From Roseithermus sacchariphilus (lineage in GTDB: Bacteria; Bacteroidota; Rhodothermia; Rhodothermales; MEBIC09517): a stretch of DNA of 64,000 bases. The first letter of the stretch is position 1, and every line of letters starts with the position of its first letter. Positions 32,579-42,702 of this stretch are shown in pieces. The translations under genes were made by a program, and so were the position numbers. The stretch is from positions 2,208,501-2,272,500 of the forward strand of contig CP030158.1 in NCBI GenBank assembly GCA_003285105.1, in the 5' to 3' direction. The notes beneath the pieces were generated by a model. The model was given only the letters and a program-made list of their open reading frames with translations, searched no databases and had not been told where the DNA came from.

Positions 32579-35055
32579 CGATCTCCCGCGGTCTGGCTGT
32601 CTGGATCGTGCTCCTTCTGGGATCGGTCGTGCGCCCCCTGGTGGCCCAGCCGGACCCGTTCCCCCCGCCCGTCGAGCTGTCGGCCGAGGAAGATCACCGG
32701 CGGCTGCTGGATCTGCTCGGGATTTCCGGGCTGCGCCCCGGCCCCTCGGGCAACCCGCAGGCGCCCGATGCCGCCAACACGGACGAGGCGAACGTCCCTC
32801 CCTACACCCTGCCCGATCCGCTGGTGACGGCGGACGGCCGGCCGGTTACCACGGCCGAGGCCTGGTGGCAGATCCGCCGCCCGGAGATCGTCGAAGCCTT
32901 CGACCGGGAGGTCTACGGGCGCGTGCCGGAGGACGTGCCGGCGGTGCGCTGGGAGGTGGTCCGCATCCACCGCGAGATGCAGGGGCCGTATCCCGTGCTC
33001 GTCAAGCAGCTCGTGGGCCGCGTGGACAACCGCGCCTATCCGCGCATCGAGGTGGCGATCGACCTGACCGTCGTGACGCCGGCCGAGGCGGAGGGGCCGG
33101 TGCCGGCGATGCTGCATCTGGCCTGGAAATGGCCGGAAGGATGGCAACCTCCTCCGCCTCGCGAGGTCCCGTGGCAGCAGCAACTCCTGGCCCGGGGCTG
33201 GGGCTATGCCGAGTTGATCCCCACCAGCGTGCAGGCGGACGACGGCGCCGGGCTGACCCGGGGCATCATCGGCCTCACCAACCGCGGCCGGCCCCGCGAC
33301 CTGGATGACTGGGGCGCGCTGCGGGCCTGGGCCTGGGGCGCCAGCCGGGCGCTCGACTACCTCGAAACGGATCCCGACGTGGACGCGTCGCAGGTTGGCA
33401 TCGAGGGGCTCTCGCGCTATGGGAAGGCGGCGCTGGTCGCCATGGCCTACGACCCCCGCTTTGCCGTCGGCTTCATCGGGTCGTCGGGTGCCGGCGGGGC
33501 CAAGCTCCTCCGCCGGGTCTTCGGCGAGCAGGTGGAGAATCTGGCCTCCCCGGCCGAGTACCACTGGTTCGCCGGCAACTTCCTCCGGTATGCCGGGCCG
33601 CTCACCGCGCACGACCTGCCGGTGGATGCCCACGCGTTGATCGCGCTGTGTGCCCCACGCCCCGTCTTCATCAGCGTCGGCTCCCCGGCGGTGGAAGGCC
33701 AGTGGGTGGATGCGCGGGGGATGTTCCTGGCGGCGGTGCACGCCGGGCCGGTCTACCGGCTCCTCGGGCGCAGCGACCTCGGGACGGACACGATGCCGCC
33801 GATCGGCACCGCCCTGCTCGCGGGGGACCTCGCCTTCCGGCAGCATCACGGGGGGCACACGACCGGCCCGAACTGGCCCTTCTTCCTGGACTTCGCCGCG
33901 CGCTACATCGAGGCCGGCCCGCTGCCCGAACCCTGGGTGGGAACCTGGGGCACGGCGGTGCAGCTCGTCGAGCCGCACAACCGCCCCCCTGCGCCGGGGC
34001 TGGCCGGCAACACGCTCCGGCAGGTCGTGCGTGTTTCCCTGGGCGGGGAGCGCCTGCGCGTGCGGTTCTCCAATGCGTTCGGCACGGCCCCGCTGACCCT
34101 GCACGCCGCCCACCTGGCCGTGTCGCTGGGCGAGGGCGCCATCGACCCCGCCACCGACCACCCGCTCACCTTCGGCGGGGTGCCCGGCGTGACGATCCCG
34201 CCCGGCGCGACGGTCGCCTCCGATCCGCTGGCGTTCCCGCTCCGGCCCCTCTCCGACGTCGCCCTCACCGTGCACTTCGGGGACGTCCCGGCGGACGTCA
34301 CGGGGCACCCCGGCTCGCGCACCACCTCGTACCTGGCCGAGGGCGACGCCGTGACGGCGCCGGCGCTGCCGGAGGCCGTCCGCACGGATCGGTGGTACGT
34401 CATCGCCGGCATCGACGTCGTGGCGCCGGAGGCCGCGGCCGTGGTCACCCTCGGCAACTCCATCACGGACGGGCGGGGCTCCGGCACGAACCGGCAGAAC
34501 CGCTGGCCGGACGAACTGGCCCGGCGCCTCCAGGCCGACGCACGCACGGCGCGCGTGGCCGTGCTCAACATGGGCATCGGCGGCAACTGTGTGCTGCGCT
34601 TCTGCCTGGGGCCCTCGGCCCTGGAGCGCTTCGAGCGCGACGTGCTGGGCCAGAACGGGGTGCGCTGGCTGATCGTGCTGGAAGGGGTGAACGACATCGG
34701 CACGGCCGAGCCGGACAGCGCCGCCGCCGTGGCGCGCGATCTGATGGCGGCCTATCAGACGATGATCGACCGCGCCCACGCTCGCGGAATCCGGGTCTAC
34801 GGCGCGACGATCCTGCCCTTCGGCGGCTCCTTCTACGACGCGCCGGAGCGGGAGGCCGCACGGCAAACGGTCAACGACTGGATCCGGACGAGCGGCGCGT
34901 TCGATGCGGTGATCGACTTCGACGCGGCGTTGCGCGATCCCGCGCAGCCCACCCGGCTGCTTCCGGCCGCCGACACCGGAGACCATCTCCATCCCAACGA
35001 AACCGGCTACCGGATGATGGCCGAAGCCGTCGACCTCACGCTGTTCACGCGCTGA
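32575..35055 (+). CDS. Bifunctional CE15 glucuronoyl esterase - SGNH/GDSL esterase fusion
   Basis: An exported 826-residue protein (signal peptide about 1-25, start ATG 32575). Residues about 30-450 are a CE15 glucuronoyl esterase, which cuts ester bonds between lignin and the 4-O-methylglucuronate of xylan: nucleophile Ser280 in EGLSRYGKAA, a GSSGAGGAKLLRR region, and the catalytic His in HTTGPNWPFFLDF. Residues about 453-826 are a complete SGNH hydrolase with its own N-terminal beta-domain (WVGTWGTAVQ..NTLRQVVRVSLGG), Ser629 in GNSITDG, GIGGN, EGVNDIG and a terminal D-HLHPN dyad. The SGNH part may deacetylate xylan. The fusion sits at the edge of a glucuronoxylan locus with GH67, GH3 and GH10. 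Confidence 0.9.
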   Translation: MTISRGLAVWIVLLLGSVVRPLVAQPDPFPPPVELSAEEDHRRLLDLLGISGLRPGPSGNPQAPDAANTDEANVPPYTLPDPLVTADGRPVTTAEAWWQIRRPEIVEAFDREVYGRVPEDVPAVRWEVVRIHREMQGPYPVLVKQLVGRVDNRAYPRIEVAIDLTVVTPAEAEGPVPAMLHLAWKWPEGWQPPPPREVPWQQQLLARGWGYAELIPTSVQADDGAGLTRGIIGLTNRGRPRDLDDWGALRAWAWGASRALDYLETDPDVDASQVGIEGLSRYGKAALVAMAYDPRFAVGFIGSSGAGGAKLLRRVFGEQVENLASPAEYHWFAGNFLRYAGPLTAHDLPVDAHALIALCAPRPVFISVGSPAVEGQWVDARGMFLAAVHAGPVYRLLGRSDLGTDTMPPIGTALLAGDLAFRQHHGGHTTGPNWPFFLDFAARYIEAGPLPEPWVGTWGTAVQLVEPHNRPPAPGLAGNTLRQVVRVSLGGERLRVRFSNAFGTAPLTLHAAHLAVSLGEGAIDPATDHPLTFGGVPGVTIPPGATVASDPLAFPLRPLSDVALTVHFGDVPADVTGHPGSRTTSYLAEGDAVTAPALPEAVRTDRWYVIAGIDVVAPEAAAVVTLGNSITDGRGSGTNRQNRWPDELARRLQADARTARVAVLNMGIGGNCVLRFCLGPSALERFERDVLGQNGVRWLIVLEGVNDIGTAEPDSAAAVARDLMAAYQTMIDRAHARGIRVYGATILPFGGSFYDAPEREAARQTVNDWIRTSGAFDAVIDFDAALRDPAQPTRLLPAADTGDHLHPNETGYRMMAEAVDLTLFTR

Positions 35056-35067
35056 CCCGGCCGGGCC

Positions 35068-35880
35068 TCAGAGCCCGCTGTCGGCGCTGAAGCCGCCGTC
35101 GACGGGGATGACGGTGCCGGTGACGAACGAGGCCGCATCGCTGCAGAGCCACAGGACCGGCCCCTGCAGTTCGGCCGGATCGCCGAAGCGGCCCATGGGG
35201 GTGCGGGCGAGGATGGCCCGGGCGCGTTCGGTGTACGCCCCGTCCGGTTGGAGGAGCACGTCCCGGTTCTGGTCGGCGATGAAGAAGCCCGGGGCGATGG
35301 CGTTCACGCGCAGCCCCTCGCCGTAGCGACGCGCCAGCTCCACGGCCATCCAGCGGGTGAAGTTGTCGATGGCCGCCTTGGCGACCGAGTAGCCCAGGAC
35401 GCCGCTGATGGCCTGCACGGAGGCCATCGACGAGATGTTGACGATGCTGCCGCGGCGGCGCTGCGCCATGGCCTGGCCGAAGATGAGCGTGGGGTAGACG
35501 CTGCCGTGCAGGTTGAGCCGGACCACCGCGTCGAAGGCGTCGAAGGGGAGGTCGAACACCGGGCGTCCGTCCGTCCGGGCCCGGGCGACGTGGCCGCCGG
35601 CGGCGTTGATGAGGATGTCGACCCGGCCCCAGCGGTCCAGCACCGTCTGGCAGGCCTGCCGGAGCGAGGGCTCGTCCAGCACGTCGGCGGCGAGGGCGAG
35701 GGCGTCGGCGCCGGCCTGGTGCAGCGCGGCGGCGCGGGCCTCGGCGGCGGCGCGCCGGCGACCCAGCACGGCTACCTTCGCCCCGGCGGCCGCCAGGGCC
35801 TCGGCCATGCTGCCGCCGAGCACGCCGTAGCCGCCGGTCACGACGGCCACGCGGTCGGTGAGGTCAAACGGGTTGGTCAT
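35068..35880 (-). CDS. Short-chain dehydrogenase, D-mannonate oxidoreductase/fructuronate reductase type
   Basis: The 270-residue cytoplasmic SDR has the NAD(P) site TGGYGVLGGSMAEAL, NAAGG, catalytic Ser in SIVNISSMASV, and YxxxK in GYSVAKAAIDNF. The C-terminal part (RVNAIAPGFFIADQNRDVLL, TPMGRFGDPAEL, FVTGTVIPVDGGFSADSGL) closely fits the SDR-type D-mannonate oxidoreductase used in glucuronate catabolism. Located in an operon with GH67 alpha-glucuronidase, it should reduce fructuronate to mannonate. The ATG at 35880 follows the GH67 stop by 50 bp; the frame extends further upstream but without SDR homology. It is convergent with the esterase gene, 12 bp apart. Confidence 0.85.
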   Translation of the reverse strand: MTNPFDLTDRVAVVTGGYGVLGGSMAEALAAAGAKVAVLGRRRAAAEARAAALHQAGADALALAADVLDEPSLRQACQTVLDRWGRVDILINAAGGHVARARTDGRPVFDLPFDAFDAVVRLNLHGSVYPTLIFGQAMAQRRRGSIVNISSMASVQAISGVLGYSVAKAAIDNFTRWMAVELARRYGEGLRVNAIAPGFFIADQNRDVLLQPDGAYTERARAILARTPMGRFGDPAELQGPVLWLCSDAASFVTGTVIPVDGGFSADSGL

Positions 35881-35930
35881 GCGGGCAAGGAGGGCAGCGG
35901 GTGCGTGCAGGCCGGTCGGGAGGGGGCGGC

Positions 35931-38120
35931 TCAGGGGAAGTGGCCCGGCGCGTAGGGAAACGAAAGGCTGCGGTAGTAGTCCAGCGTGTGGGCCGGCGGT
36001 TCCACCCCCTCGGGCAGCGGGCGGCGGGAGAAGGTCTGCCAGTAGGACAGCGAGGCATCGCGCCACCACCGGGCCTCCTTCTCCTGGATCGCCAGGAAGA
36101 CCCGCACCTGCTCGAAGCGCTCGGCGTCGATGTGGTGCCCGACGGCGGCCCATGTGGCCTGCATCGCGCGCACCGTGTCGACCCCGGCCTGGTAGCGCAG
36201 CGCCAGCTCGTCCCAGAGCGTGCGGCCGGAGGGCATCTCATAGGCCCAGGGGACGTGGTGGAACCAGAGCAGGTACTTCTCCGGGACGGTGTCCAGGTGG
36301 CCGTAGATCGAATCCAGGGGCGGGGCATACTGGCTCACGGCGTCGCTGCCGGTGGCCGTCCGGTCGAAGCCGATGCCGACCGAGTCGGCGCGGTGGTAGT
36401 AGACGGGGTTCCATTCCGGGCGAGAGAGCGTGTCCACCCAGGGGGCGGGGCCGTAGTGGTGGCCGGTCCCCATCAGGTGGTGCAGCCCGAGCGGCGTCAT
36501 GTAGTGGACGGCCGCCTCCCACGATCCCAGCATCATCCGTTTCACCGGTTCGACGAACGCGGGGTCGTTGGTGAAGGTCATGCGGATCCAGGTATCGGCG
36601 ATGGCCTCGGCGGTGAGCGAGGGGTCCCAGGCCAGACGCCCGAAGGCGAACCAGTTGGCCTGGTCGAAGTGCGACCCGGACCAGTTGCGGTCGGTGCCGG
36701 TGTTGGCCACGCCCGCCATGCCGGTGTGGTCGTAGCCGTGCAGGCTGCCGTCGATCACCCGGGCCACGGTGGAGCCCGGCCCGCGGGCGTAGGTGTCGGC
36801 GTCGAGCACTTCCTTCCACATGGGGGCCAGGTAGACGAGGTGCGTGGCGAAGCCCAGGTACTCCTTGGTGATCTGGAACTCCATCATCAGCGGCGTCTGC
36901 GGCATGGCCCCGAAGAGCGGGTGGAAGGGCTCGCGCGGCTGGAAGTCGATGGGGCCGTTCTTGACCTGCACGAGCACGTTGTCGCGGAACGTGCCGTCGA
37001 GCGGGACGAACTCGTCGTAGGCCTGTTTGGCGCGGTCTTCCGGGTTCTCGGCGGCATAGACGAAGGCGCGCCACATGACGAGGCCGCCGTGCGGGGCCAG
37101 GGCATCGGCCAGCATGTTGGCGCCGTCGGCATGGGTGCGGCCGTAGTCCTGCGGGCCGGGTTGTCCTTCGGAGTTGGCCTTCACCAGAAAGCCGCCGAAG
37201 TCGGGGATGTAGCGGTAGATCTCGTCCACCTTGGCCTGCCACCAGGCCCGTACGGCGGGGTCGAGCGGGTCGGCGGTGTCCAGGCCGCCGATCTCGATCG
37301 GCGCGCTGAAGCGGGCCGTCAGGTAGACGCGGAGGCCGTAGGGGCGGAACAGGTCGGCCAGCGCTGCCGCCTTTTCCAGGTACATCGGCGTGAGCACCCA
37401 CGCGTTGGCGTTCACGTTGGTCAGCACCGTGCCGTTGATGCCGATGGAGGCATTGGCGCGGGCGTAATCGGTGTAGCGCGGGTCGAGGTAGTCCGGCAGC
37501 TTGTGCCAGTCCCACAGCGAGAAGCCGGCATAGCCCCGCTCGACGGTGCGGTCCAGGTTGTCCCAGTGATTGAGGATGCGGTGCTGGATGCGCGGAGCGC
37601 TGACGAGGTCCAGGTCGTCGATGGGGTGATGCGTTTGCAGCAGGCGGAGCAGGTGGAAGGTGCCGTAGAGCACGCCCAGGTCGGTGTGGCTCGCCACCAC
37701 GGTGGCCGGCCGCCCGGCGTCGAGCGTGACGGAGCGGATGACGTAGCCTTCCTCTCCGGCGGCCTGCAGGGCGTCCTCGAGCGCCAGCGCGGCGATCAGG
37801 GGCGAGGCGGCCGGGGTGCCCAGCAGGAGGGTGCCCGCGCGCGTGGGGGCGGCCACTTCGGGGACCTCCACGTCCAGCAACCCGCGCAGGCCGCGCCGGA
37901 TCTCATCCCGCACGGCGTCCATCGTGGGCGAGGCGCCGGCGACGTACACCTCGGCGAGGGTGGCGCGGTAGGCCGCCAGGCGGGCCGCATCGTCCACCCG
38001 CGGATAGCGGAGCCACAGGGCGTAGCCGTCCTCGGCCCGGGCGCCGGGCACGAGCAGCAGCGTCAGGCTCAGCCAGAGCAGCCACGATCGGAGGGAGCGG
38101 GGAAGGGGATGGACAGGCAT
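35931..38120 (-). CDS. GH67 alpha-glucuronidase
   Basis: This 729-residue enzyme removes (4-O-methyl)glucuronic acid from the end of xylo-oligosaccharides. It has a signal peptide (about 1-29), so it is periplasmic or surface-bound. Family motifs: an N-terminal GH67 domain (about 30-165), [20 protein letters not shown] at the barrel start, [19 protein letters not shown] with the expected acid Glu, [17 protein letters not shown] holding the Asp/Glu pair that activates water, and a helical C-terminal domain with [17 protein letters not shown]. The length matches characterised GH67 enzymes plus a signal. It is the third gene of the minus-strand operon running from the GntR regulator to the SDR. 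Confidence 0.95.
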   Translation of the reverse strand: MPVHPLPRSLRSWLLWLSLTLLLVPGARAEDGYALWLRYPRVDDAARLAAYRATLAEVYVAGASPTMDAVRDEIRRGLRGLLDVEVPEVAAPTRAGTLLLGTPAASPLIAALALEDALQAAGEEGYVIRSVTLDAGRPATVVASHTDLGVLYGTFHLLRLLQTHHPIDDLDLVSAPRIQHRILNHWDNLDRTVERGYAGFSLWDWHKLPDYLDPRYTDYARANASIGINGTVLTNVNANAWVLTPMYLEKAAALADLFRPYGLRVYLTARFSAPIEIGGLDTADPLDPAVRAWWQAKVDEIYRYIPDFGGFLVKANSEGQPGPQDYGRTHADGANMLADALAPHGGLVMWRAFVYAAENPEDRAKQAYDEFVPLDGTFRDNVLVQVKNGPIDFQPREPFHPLFGAMPQTPLMMEFQITKEYLGFATHLVYLAPMWKEVLDADTYARGPGSTVARVIDGSLHGYDHTGMAGVANTGTDRNWSGSHFDQANWFAFGRLAWDPSLTAEAIADTWIRMTFTNDPAFVEPVKRMMLGSWEAAVHYMTPLGLHHLMGTGHHYGPAPWVDTLSRPEWNPVYYHRADSVGIGFDRTATGSDAVSQYAPPLDSIYGHLDTVPEKYLLWFHHVPWAYEMPSGRTLWDELALRYQAGVDTVRAMQATWAAVGHHIDAERFEQVRVFLAIQEKEARWWRDASLSYWQTFSRRPLPEGVEPPAHTLDYYRSLSFPYAPGHFP

Positions 38121-38198
38121 GAACCGGAGGGCTTCACGTCGTGAAGGAGGAACGGAGGACGTCGTAGCAGGCCACCGGGCGCGACGTGCGCCGCGCCC

Positions 38199-39443
38199 TC
38201 AGCGCACCACCTGCGGAATCCGCTGGTCGTTGGGGTCGGCCCAGCGGTCGTTGGGGACGAGGGGCGTCCAGCCGGGGCGGAGCGGGTCCTGGTCGTAGGG
38301 ATAGGGCCCCAGGCGCAGGAACAGTTCGTGGTACTCGGCCAGCTTGTCGCGGTCCAGGCGGACGCCGAGGCCCGGGCCGGTCGGGACGGCGATGGTGCCG
38401 TGTTCGTAGGGCAGTTTGCCCCCCTCGATCACGTCGTCCAGCAGGTGGTGGTAGTGGGCGTCGGCGGCGACGGTGAGGTTGGGCAGGACGGCGCCCAGGT
38501 GCAGGATCGTGGCCAGCTGGATGCCGAGCTCGCCGGAGGAGTGGACGGCCACGCCGAGCTGGAAGGTTTCGCAGATGCCCGCCGCTTTGAGGCAGGGCCG
38601 GATGCCTCCCCAAAACGTGGTGTCGAGCAGGATGACGTCGGCGGCCGTGTTCAGCACGTTGGCGCTGAGCTGTTCGAAGTTGACGACCACCGTGTTCGTC
38701 GCCAGCGGCACACGCACCTTCTCGCGGACCCGCCGCAGGCCGTGCATCCCGAAGACCGGGTCTTCGAGGTAGTCGTTGCGCAGGTCCTCGATCTGCCGGC
38801 CGAACCAGATGGCCTGCTCGGCGGACCAGACTCCGTTGGGGTCGAAGCGGAACGTGTCCTCGGGCAGGGCCTCGGCGAGGGCGCGGTAGCAGGCCAGTTC
38901 GTAATCCGGGGCGAAGACGCCGCCCTTGAGCTTGTGCGTGGTGAACCCGTATTGCGCCTTCAGCCGCAGGGCTTCGTCGACGAGCTGCTCCTTCGTGCGC
39001 ACCTCGCACGCGCCGTTCTCGGGCAGGGGATAGCGGAAGAACAGGTACGAGGCAAAGGGCACGCGATCCCGCAGGCGCCCGCCCAGGATCTCGGAGACGG
39101 GAACGCCCCACCGCTGTCCGAGCAGGTCCAGGCAGGCAAACTCGATGGCCGCCATGATCTGCGTGCGGTTGTTGTAGAGCGAGGCGGTGGGGTTGGCGAT
39201 GAGGAAGCGCAGCTCTTCCAGCCGGGACGGATCCCGCCCGATCAGGTACGGCTTGATGGCCTCGAAGGCCGCGGTGGCGCTTTCTCCGCCCCCGCCCATC
39301 TCCCCCAGGCCGATCAACCCTTCATCGGTTTCGACCTCGACGATGGTGCGGACGAAGCGGCCCCAGTGGCACCCGTTGGCGTGGCGAAGCGGGGCTTCCA
39401 GGGGGACGGTGACGGGGGTGGCGCGGAGATCGGTGATGCGCAT
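38199..39443 (-). CDS. Enolase-superfamily sugar-acid dehydratase, glucarate dehydratase-like
   Basis: The 414-residue cytoplasmic enzyme belongs to the mandelate racemase/glucarate dehydratase group. Seen are the N-terminal capping domain ([24 protein letters not shown]), the Lys motif in THKLKGGVF, metal ligands in [14 protein letters not shown] and LATNTVVV, and a C-terminal pattern [21 protein letters not shown] plus [10 protein letters not shown] typical of the glucarate dehydratase subgroup. It should dehydrate a glucuronate-derived acid sugar to a keto-deoxy acid. True glucarate would require a uronate dehydrogenase, which is not in this window, so another acid sugar is possible. The start ATG is at 39443, three bases after the GntR stop. 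Confidence 0.87.
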   Translation of the reverse strand: MRITDLRATPVTVPLEAPLRHANGCHWGRFVRTIVEVETDEGLIGLGEMGGGGESATAAFEAIKPYLIGRDPSRLEELRFLIANPTASLYNNRTQIMAAIEFACLDLLGQRWGVPVSEILGGRLRDRVPFASYLFFRYPLPENGACEVRTKEQLVDEALRLKAQYGFTTHKLKGGVFAPDYELACYRALAEALPEDTFRFDPNGVWSAEQAIWFGRQIEDLRNDYLEDPVFGMHGLRRVREKVRVPLATNTVVVNFEQLSANVLNTAADVILLDTTFWGGIRPCLKAAGICETFQLGVAVHSSGELGIQLATILHLGAVLPNLTVAADAHYHHLLDDVIEGGKLPYEHGTIAVPTGPGLGVRLDRDKLAEYHELFLRLGPYPYDQDPLRPGWTPLVPNDRWADPNDQRIPQVVR

Positions 39444-39446
39444 GCG

Positions 39447-40166
39447 TCAGGGGAGCGGGTTGTGTTTCGGGTTCCACCGCTGCAGGGCCTCACGGACCCC
39501 CTCCAGGTGTGCCCGCATCCGCTCGCACGCCAGCCGGACGTCCCGTTGCTGCAAGGCCTCGAAGATCTGCACGTGTTCGCGGTGGTCCTGCTCGCGCGAG
39601 CCGAAGATGTCGAGGATCAGGCGCTGCTCTTGCTGGAACAGGTTGCCCAGCACCTCCTGCAACTGGGCCAGTACCGTGTTGCCCGAGGCCACGGCGATCT
39701 CGCGGTGGAAGGCCATGTTGGTCGGGCTCAGCACCGTGATGTCGTCCAGGTGCTGCTCGGCCTGATCCAGCAGTGCCCGCATCCGATCCAGGTGTTCGGT
39801 GCGGGCCTGCGTGGCGGCGCGTTCCACCGCCGTCATCTCGATCGGGATGCGCGCGTCGATCAGGTCGAGCAGCATCTTTTTCGAGATCATGCCGCTGTAG
39901 ACCGGGTTGGTCAGCAGCAGCGTGTCCTGATCCTGGCGCACGTAGACGCCCGAGCCGTGCTTGATCTCCACGATGCCGAGGGCCTCCAGCTTCTTGAGCG
40001 CTTCGCGCACCGTCGGATGCCCGACCCCGAAGGTACGCGCCATCTCCATGATGGCCGGCAGGCGATCCCCTGGCCGGTACGTCCCCGACCGGATCATCTC
40101 GGCGATCCGGTCGGTGAGGTCGTCCGAGAGATTGGTCTTCTCCAGGGGCCGAAATGACGTCGCCAT
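39447..40166 (-). CDS. GntR-family regulator (FCD/FadR subfamily)
   Basis: This 239-residue repressor has an N-terminal winged helix of the GntR type (about residues 10-75: DLTDRIAEMIRSGTYRPGDRLP, TFGVGHPTVREALKKLEALGIVEIKHGSGVYV read in parts) and an all-helical FCD effector domain (about 95-225) with the metal/effector histidines in FHREIAVASGN and HREHVQIFEALQ. FCD regulators often sense uronates or related acids. It heads the operon with the dehydratase, GH67 and SDR genes and is divergent from the GH3 gene, so it most likely controls the glucuronoxylan locus in both directions (inference). The start is the ATG at 40166. Confidence 0.92.
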   Translation of the reverse strand: MATSFRPLEKTNLSDDLTDRIAEMIRSGTYRPGDRLPAIMEMARTFGVGHPTVREALKKLEALGIVEIKHGSGVYVRQDQDTLLLTNPVYSGMISKKMLLDLIDARIPIEMTAVERAATQARTEHLDRMRALLDQAEQHLDDITVLSPTNMAFHREIAVASGNTVLAQLQEVLGNLFQQEQRLILDIFGSREQDHREHVQIFEALQQRDVRLACERMRAHLEGVREALQRWNPKHNPLP

Positions 40167-40178
40167 AAAAGACTCCGC

Positions 40179-40207
40179 TTGAAACGGGAAAGGTAAAGTG
40201 ATATTAT
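40179..40207 (+). promoter_or_regulatory. Candidate promoter of the GH3-GPH-GH10 operon
   Basis: TTGAAA (40179-40184) is followed after 17 bp by TATTAT (40202-40207), each five of six bases from TTGACA/TATAAT. The implied leader is about 90 bases. It overlaps the minus-strand start region of the GntR gene, so the two promoters may interfere. Confidence 0.5.
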
Positions 40208-40223
40208 GAATCGGCCGCGCGCA

Positions 40224-40255
40224 GCAAGGTAGGGTCTTGTCCGAGTGCTGTCAAG
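40224..40255 (-). promoter_or_regulatory. Candidate promoter and operator of the GntR operon
   Basis: On the minus strand TTGACA (40249-40254) is 17 bp before TACCTT (40226-40231). CTTG (40236-40239) and CAAG (40252-40255) form a small inverted repeat across the spacer and -35, a sensible place for autorepression. Confidence 0.4.
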
Positions 40256-40304
40256 CTTGCGCTGCCGGCGATTCCGAAAACGTCTTGAGTCCATCCCCTG
40301 AACG

Positions 40305-42632
40305 ATGAGCGAGTTCCCCCCTACGCAGCAAACCCCTTCCGGGTTCGAAGACCGTCCGTTGTACCGGGACGCACGCCAGCCGGCCGAGGCGCGGGTGCAG
40401 GACCTGCTGGCCCGGATGACGCTGGAGGAGAAGGCGGCGCAGATGCAATGTGTCTGGAACGAGAAGGCCACCACGCTGGTGGATGCCGACGGCCGCTTCG
40501 ACCCGGACAAGGCCCGGGCGGCCTTCGCCGACGGCCACGGGCTCGGGCAGGTGGGGCGGCCGAGTGATGCCGGCGGGGGGCTCGGGGCGCGCCGGCAGGC
40601 GGAGCTGACCAATGCCATTCAGCGGTTCTTCCTGGAGCACAGCCGCCTCGGTATCCCGGTGATCTTCCACGAGGAATGTCTCCACGGGCAGGCCGCCCCG
40701 GAAGGCACCAGCTTCCCGCAGCCCATCGCGCTCGGCGCCACGTTCGATCCGGACCTCGTCGAGGCGCTCTATGCGATGACGGCCCGGGAGGCGCGGGCGC
40801 GGGGGGCGCACCAGGCGCTGACGCCGGTAGTGGACGTGGCGCGGGATCCGCGCTGGGGCCGCGTGGAGGAAACCTTCGGGGAGGACCCCTACCTGGTGGC
40901 CCGGCTGGGCGTGGCGGCCGTGCGCGGCTTCCAGGGGGACGGCGCGTTCCGGGACAAGACCCGCCTCATCGCCACGCTCAAGCACTTCGCTGCCCACGGG
41001 CAGCCGGAGGGCGGGATGAACTGCGGCCCGGTCAACGTCTCGGAGCGGGAACTGCGCGAGGTGTTCCTGATGCCCTTCAAACGGGCCATTCAGGAGGCCG
41101 GCGCCATCAGCGTGATGGCCTCTTATAATGAGATCGACGGCGTGCCCTCGCACGCCAACCGCTGGCTCCTGCGCGACGTGCTCCGCGGCGAATGGGGCTT
41201 CGACGGCTTCGTCGTCTCGGACTATTATGCCATCTGGGAATTGCACGACCGCCCGGATACGCACGGCCACCACGTGGCGGCGGACAAAAAGGAGGCGTGT
41301 GCGCTGGCCGTCCGCGCCGGCGTCAACATCGAGCTGCCCGAGCCGGATTGCTACCGGCACCTGGTGGAGCTGGTGCGCGCCGGGGTGCTGGACGAGGCGA
41401 TGCTGGATGAGCTCGTCGCGCCGATGCTGCTGTGGAAATTCCGGCTCGGGCTGTTCGACGATCCGTACGTGGACCCCGAGGAGGCCGAGCGGGTCGTGCG
41501 TTCGGAGGCGCACCGGGCGCTGGCGCGCCGGGCGGCCGAGGAAGCCATCACGCTGCTCAAGAACGACGGCCCGGTGCTGCCGCTCGACCCGGCCCGCCTT
41601 CGTCGGGTCGCCGTCATCGGGCCGAACGCGCACCGCAGCCTGCTCGGCGGCTACAGCGGCCGTCCCCTGCACGACGTGTCGGTGCTCGACGGCATCCGGG
41701 CGCGGGTGGGGGAGACGGTGGAGGTGCTCTACCACGAAGGCTGCACGATCACCGTGGGCGGCTCCTGGAACGACGACGAGGTGGTGCTCGGGGACCCGGA
41801 GGAGGATCGGCGCCTGATCGCTGAGGCCGTGGCGGTGGCCGAGCAGGCCGATGTGATCGTGCTGGCCATCGGGGGGAACGAGCAGACCTCCCGTGAGGCC
41901 TGGGCGCGCAACCACATGGGCGACCGCGCCCGGCTCGACCTGGTCGGGCGGCAGCAGGAACTCGTCGAGGCCATGGTGGCGACCGGCAAGCCGGTGGTGG
42001 TGCTGCTCTTCGGCGGACGCCCGCTTGCCATCGGGCCGGTCGTGGACGCCGTCCCGGCCGTCTGCGTCTGCTGGTACCTCGGCCAGGAGACGGGGCACGC
42101 CGTCGCCGGGGTGCTCTTCGGCGACGTCAACCCCGGCGGCAAGCTGCCCATCTCCTTTCCCCGCTCGGTGGGGCACCTGCCGGTCTTCTACAACCACAAA
42201 CCCTCGGCGCGCCGAGGCTACCTCTTCGACGAGGCCACGCCGCTGTTTCCCTTCGGCTTCGGGCTGAGCTACACCACCTTTGCCCTCTCCAACGTCCGGC
42301 TGGACCCCGACGCCATCCCGCCCGACGGCTCCACGCGGCTGTACGTGGACGTCACCAACACCGGCTCGCGCGCGGGCACGGAGGTCGTGCAGCTCTACAT
42401 CCGCGACCGGGTCAGCTCCGTGACGCGGCCGGTGAAGGAGCTCCGGGGCTTCGCCCGCGTCACCCTCGATCCGGGCGAACGCACGACCGTCCGCTTCGAC
42501 ATCACGCCGGAGCATCTGGCCTTCTACGACATCCACATGGAGTACGTCGTCGAACCCGGCGATTTCCTGCTCATGGTGGGTACGTCCTCGCGGGATGCCG
42601 ACCTGCAGCACGTCACGCTGCGCGTCGTCTGA
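40305..42632 (+). CDS. GH3 beta-xylosidase/beta-glucosidase (cytoplasmic)
   Basis: This 775-residue GH3 enzyme has no signal peptide and should act inside the cell on imported xylo-oligosaccharides. Domains: a TIM-barrel (about 30-350) with RLGIPVIFHEECLHG, RDPRWGRVEETFGEDPYLV, KHFAAHG and nucleophile Asp306 in GFVVSDYYAI; an alpha/beta sandwich (about 380-610) with AVIGPNAHRSLLGGYSG; and a C-terminal fibronectin-like domain (about 660-765) with FPFGFGLSYTTF and TNTGSRAGTEVVQLYI. HEECLHG and context favour xylosidase, though GH3 specificities vary. It starts a plus-strand operon with the GPH symporter and GH10 genes, divergent from the GntR gene. Confidence 0.93.
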   Translation: MSEFPPTQQTPSGFEDRPLYRDARQPAEARVQDLLARMTLEEKAAQMQCVWNEKATTLVDADGRFDPDKARAAFADGHGLGQVGRPSDAGGGLGARRQAELTNAIQRFFLEHSRLGIPVIFHEECLHGQAAPEGTSFPQPIALGATFDPDLVEALYAMTAREARARGAHQALTPVVDVARDPRWGRVEETFGEDPYLVARLGVAAVRGFQGDGAFRDKTRLIATLKHFAAHGQPEGGMNCGPVNVSERELREVFLMPFKRAIQEAGAISVMASYNEIDGVPSHANRWLLRDVLRGEWGFDGFVVSDYYAIWELHDRPDTHGHHVAADKKEACALAVRAGVNIELPEPDCYRHLVELVRAGVLDEAMLDELVAPMLLWKFRLGLFDDPYVDPEEAERVVRSEAHRALARRAAEEAITLLKNDGPVLPLDPARLRRVAVIGPNAHRSLLGGYSGRPLHDVSVLDGIRARVGETVEVLYHEGCTITVGGSWNDDEVVLGDPEEDRRLIAEAVAVAEQADVIVLAIGGNEQTSREAWARNHMGDRARLDLVGRQQELVEAMVATGKPVVVLLFGGRPLAIGPVVDAVPAVCVCWYLGQETGHAVAGVLFGDVNPGGKLPISFPRSVGHLPVFYNHKPSARRGYLFDEATPLFPFGFGLSYTTFALSNVRLDPDAIPPDGSTRLYVDVTNTGSRAGTEVVQLYIRDRVSSVTRPVKELRGFARVTLDPGERTTVRFDITPEHLAFYDIHMEYVVEPGDFLLMVGTSSRDADLQHVTLRVV

Positions 42633-42702
42633 TTCCGGCCCGCGGTACGTCCCCACGCTGCCCGCCTCCCACCCCATCCCCGGTTTTGCTTCTCCCCGGC
42701 CC

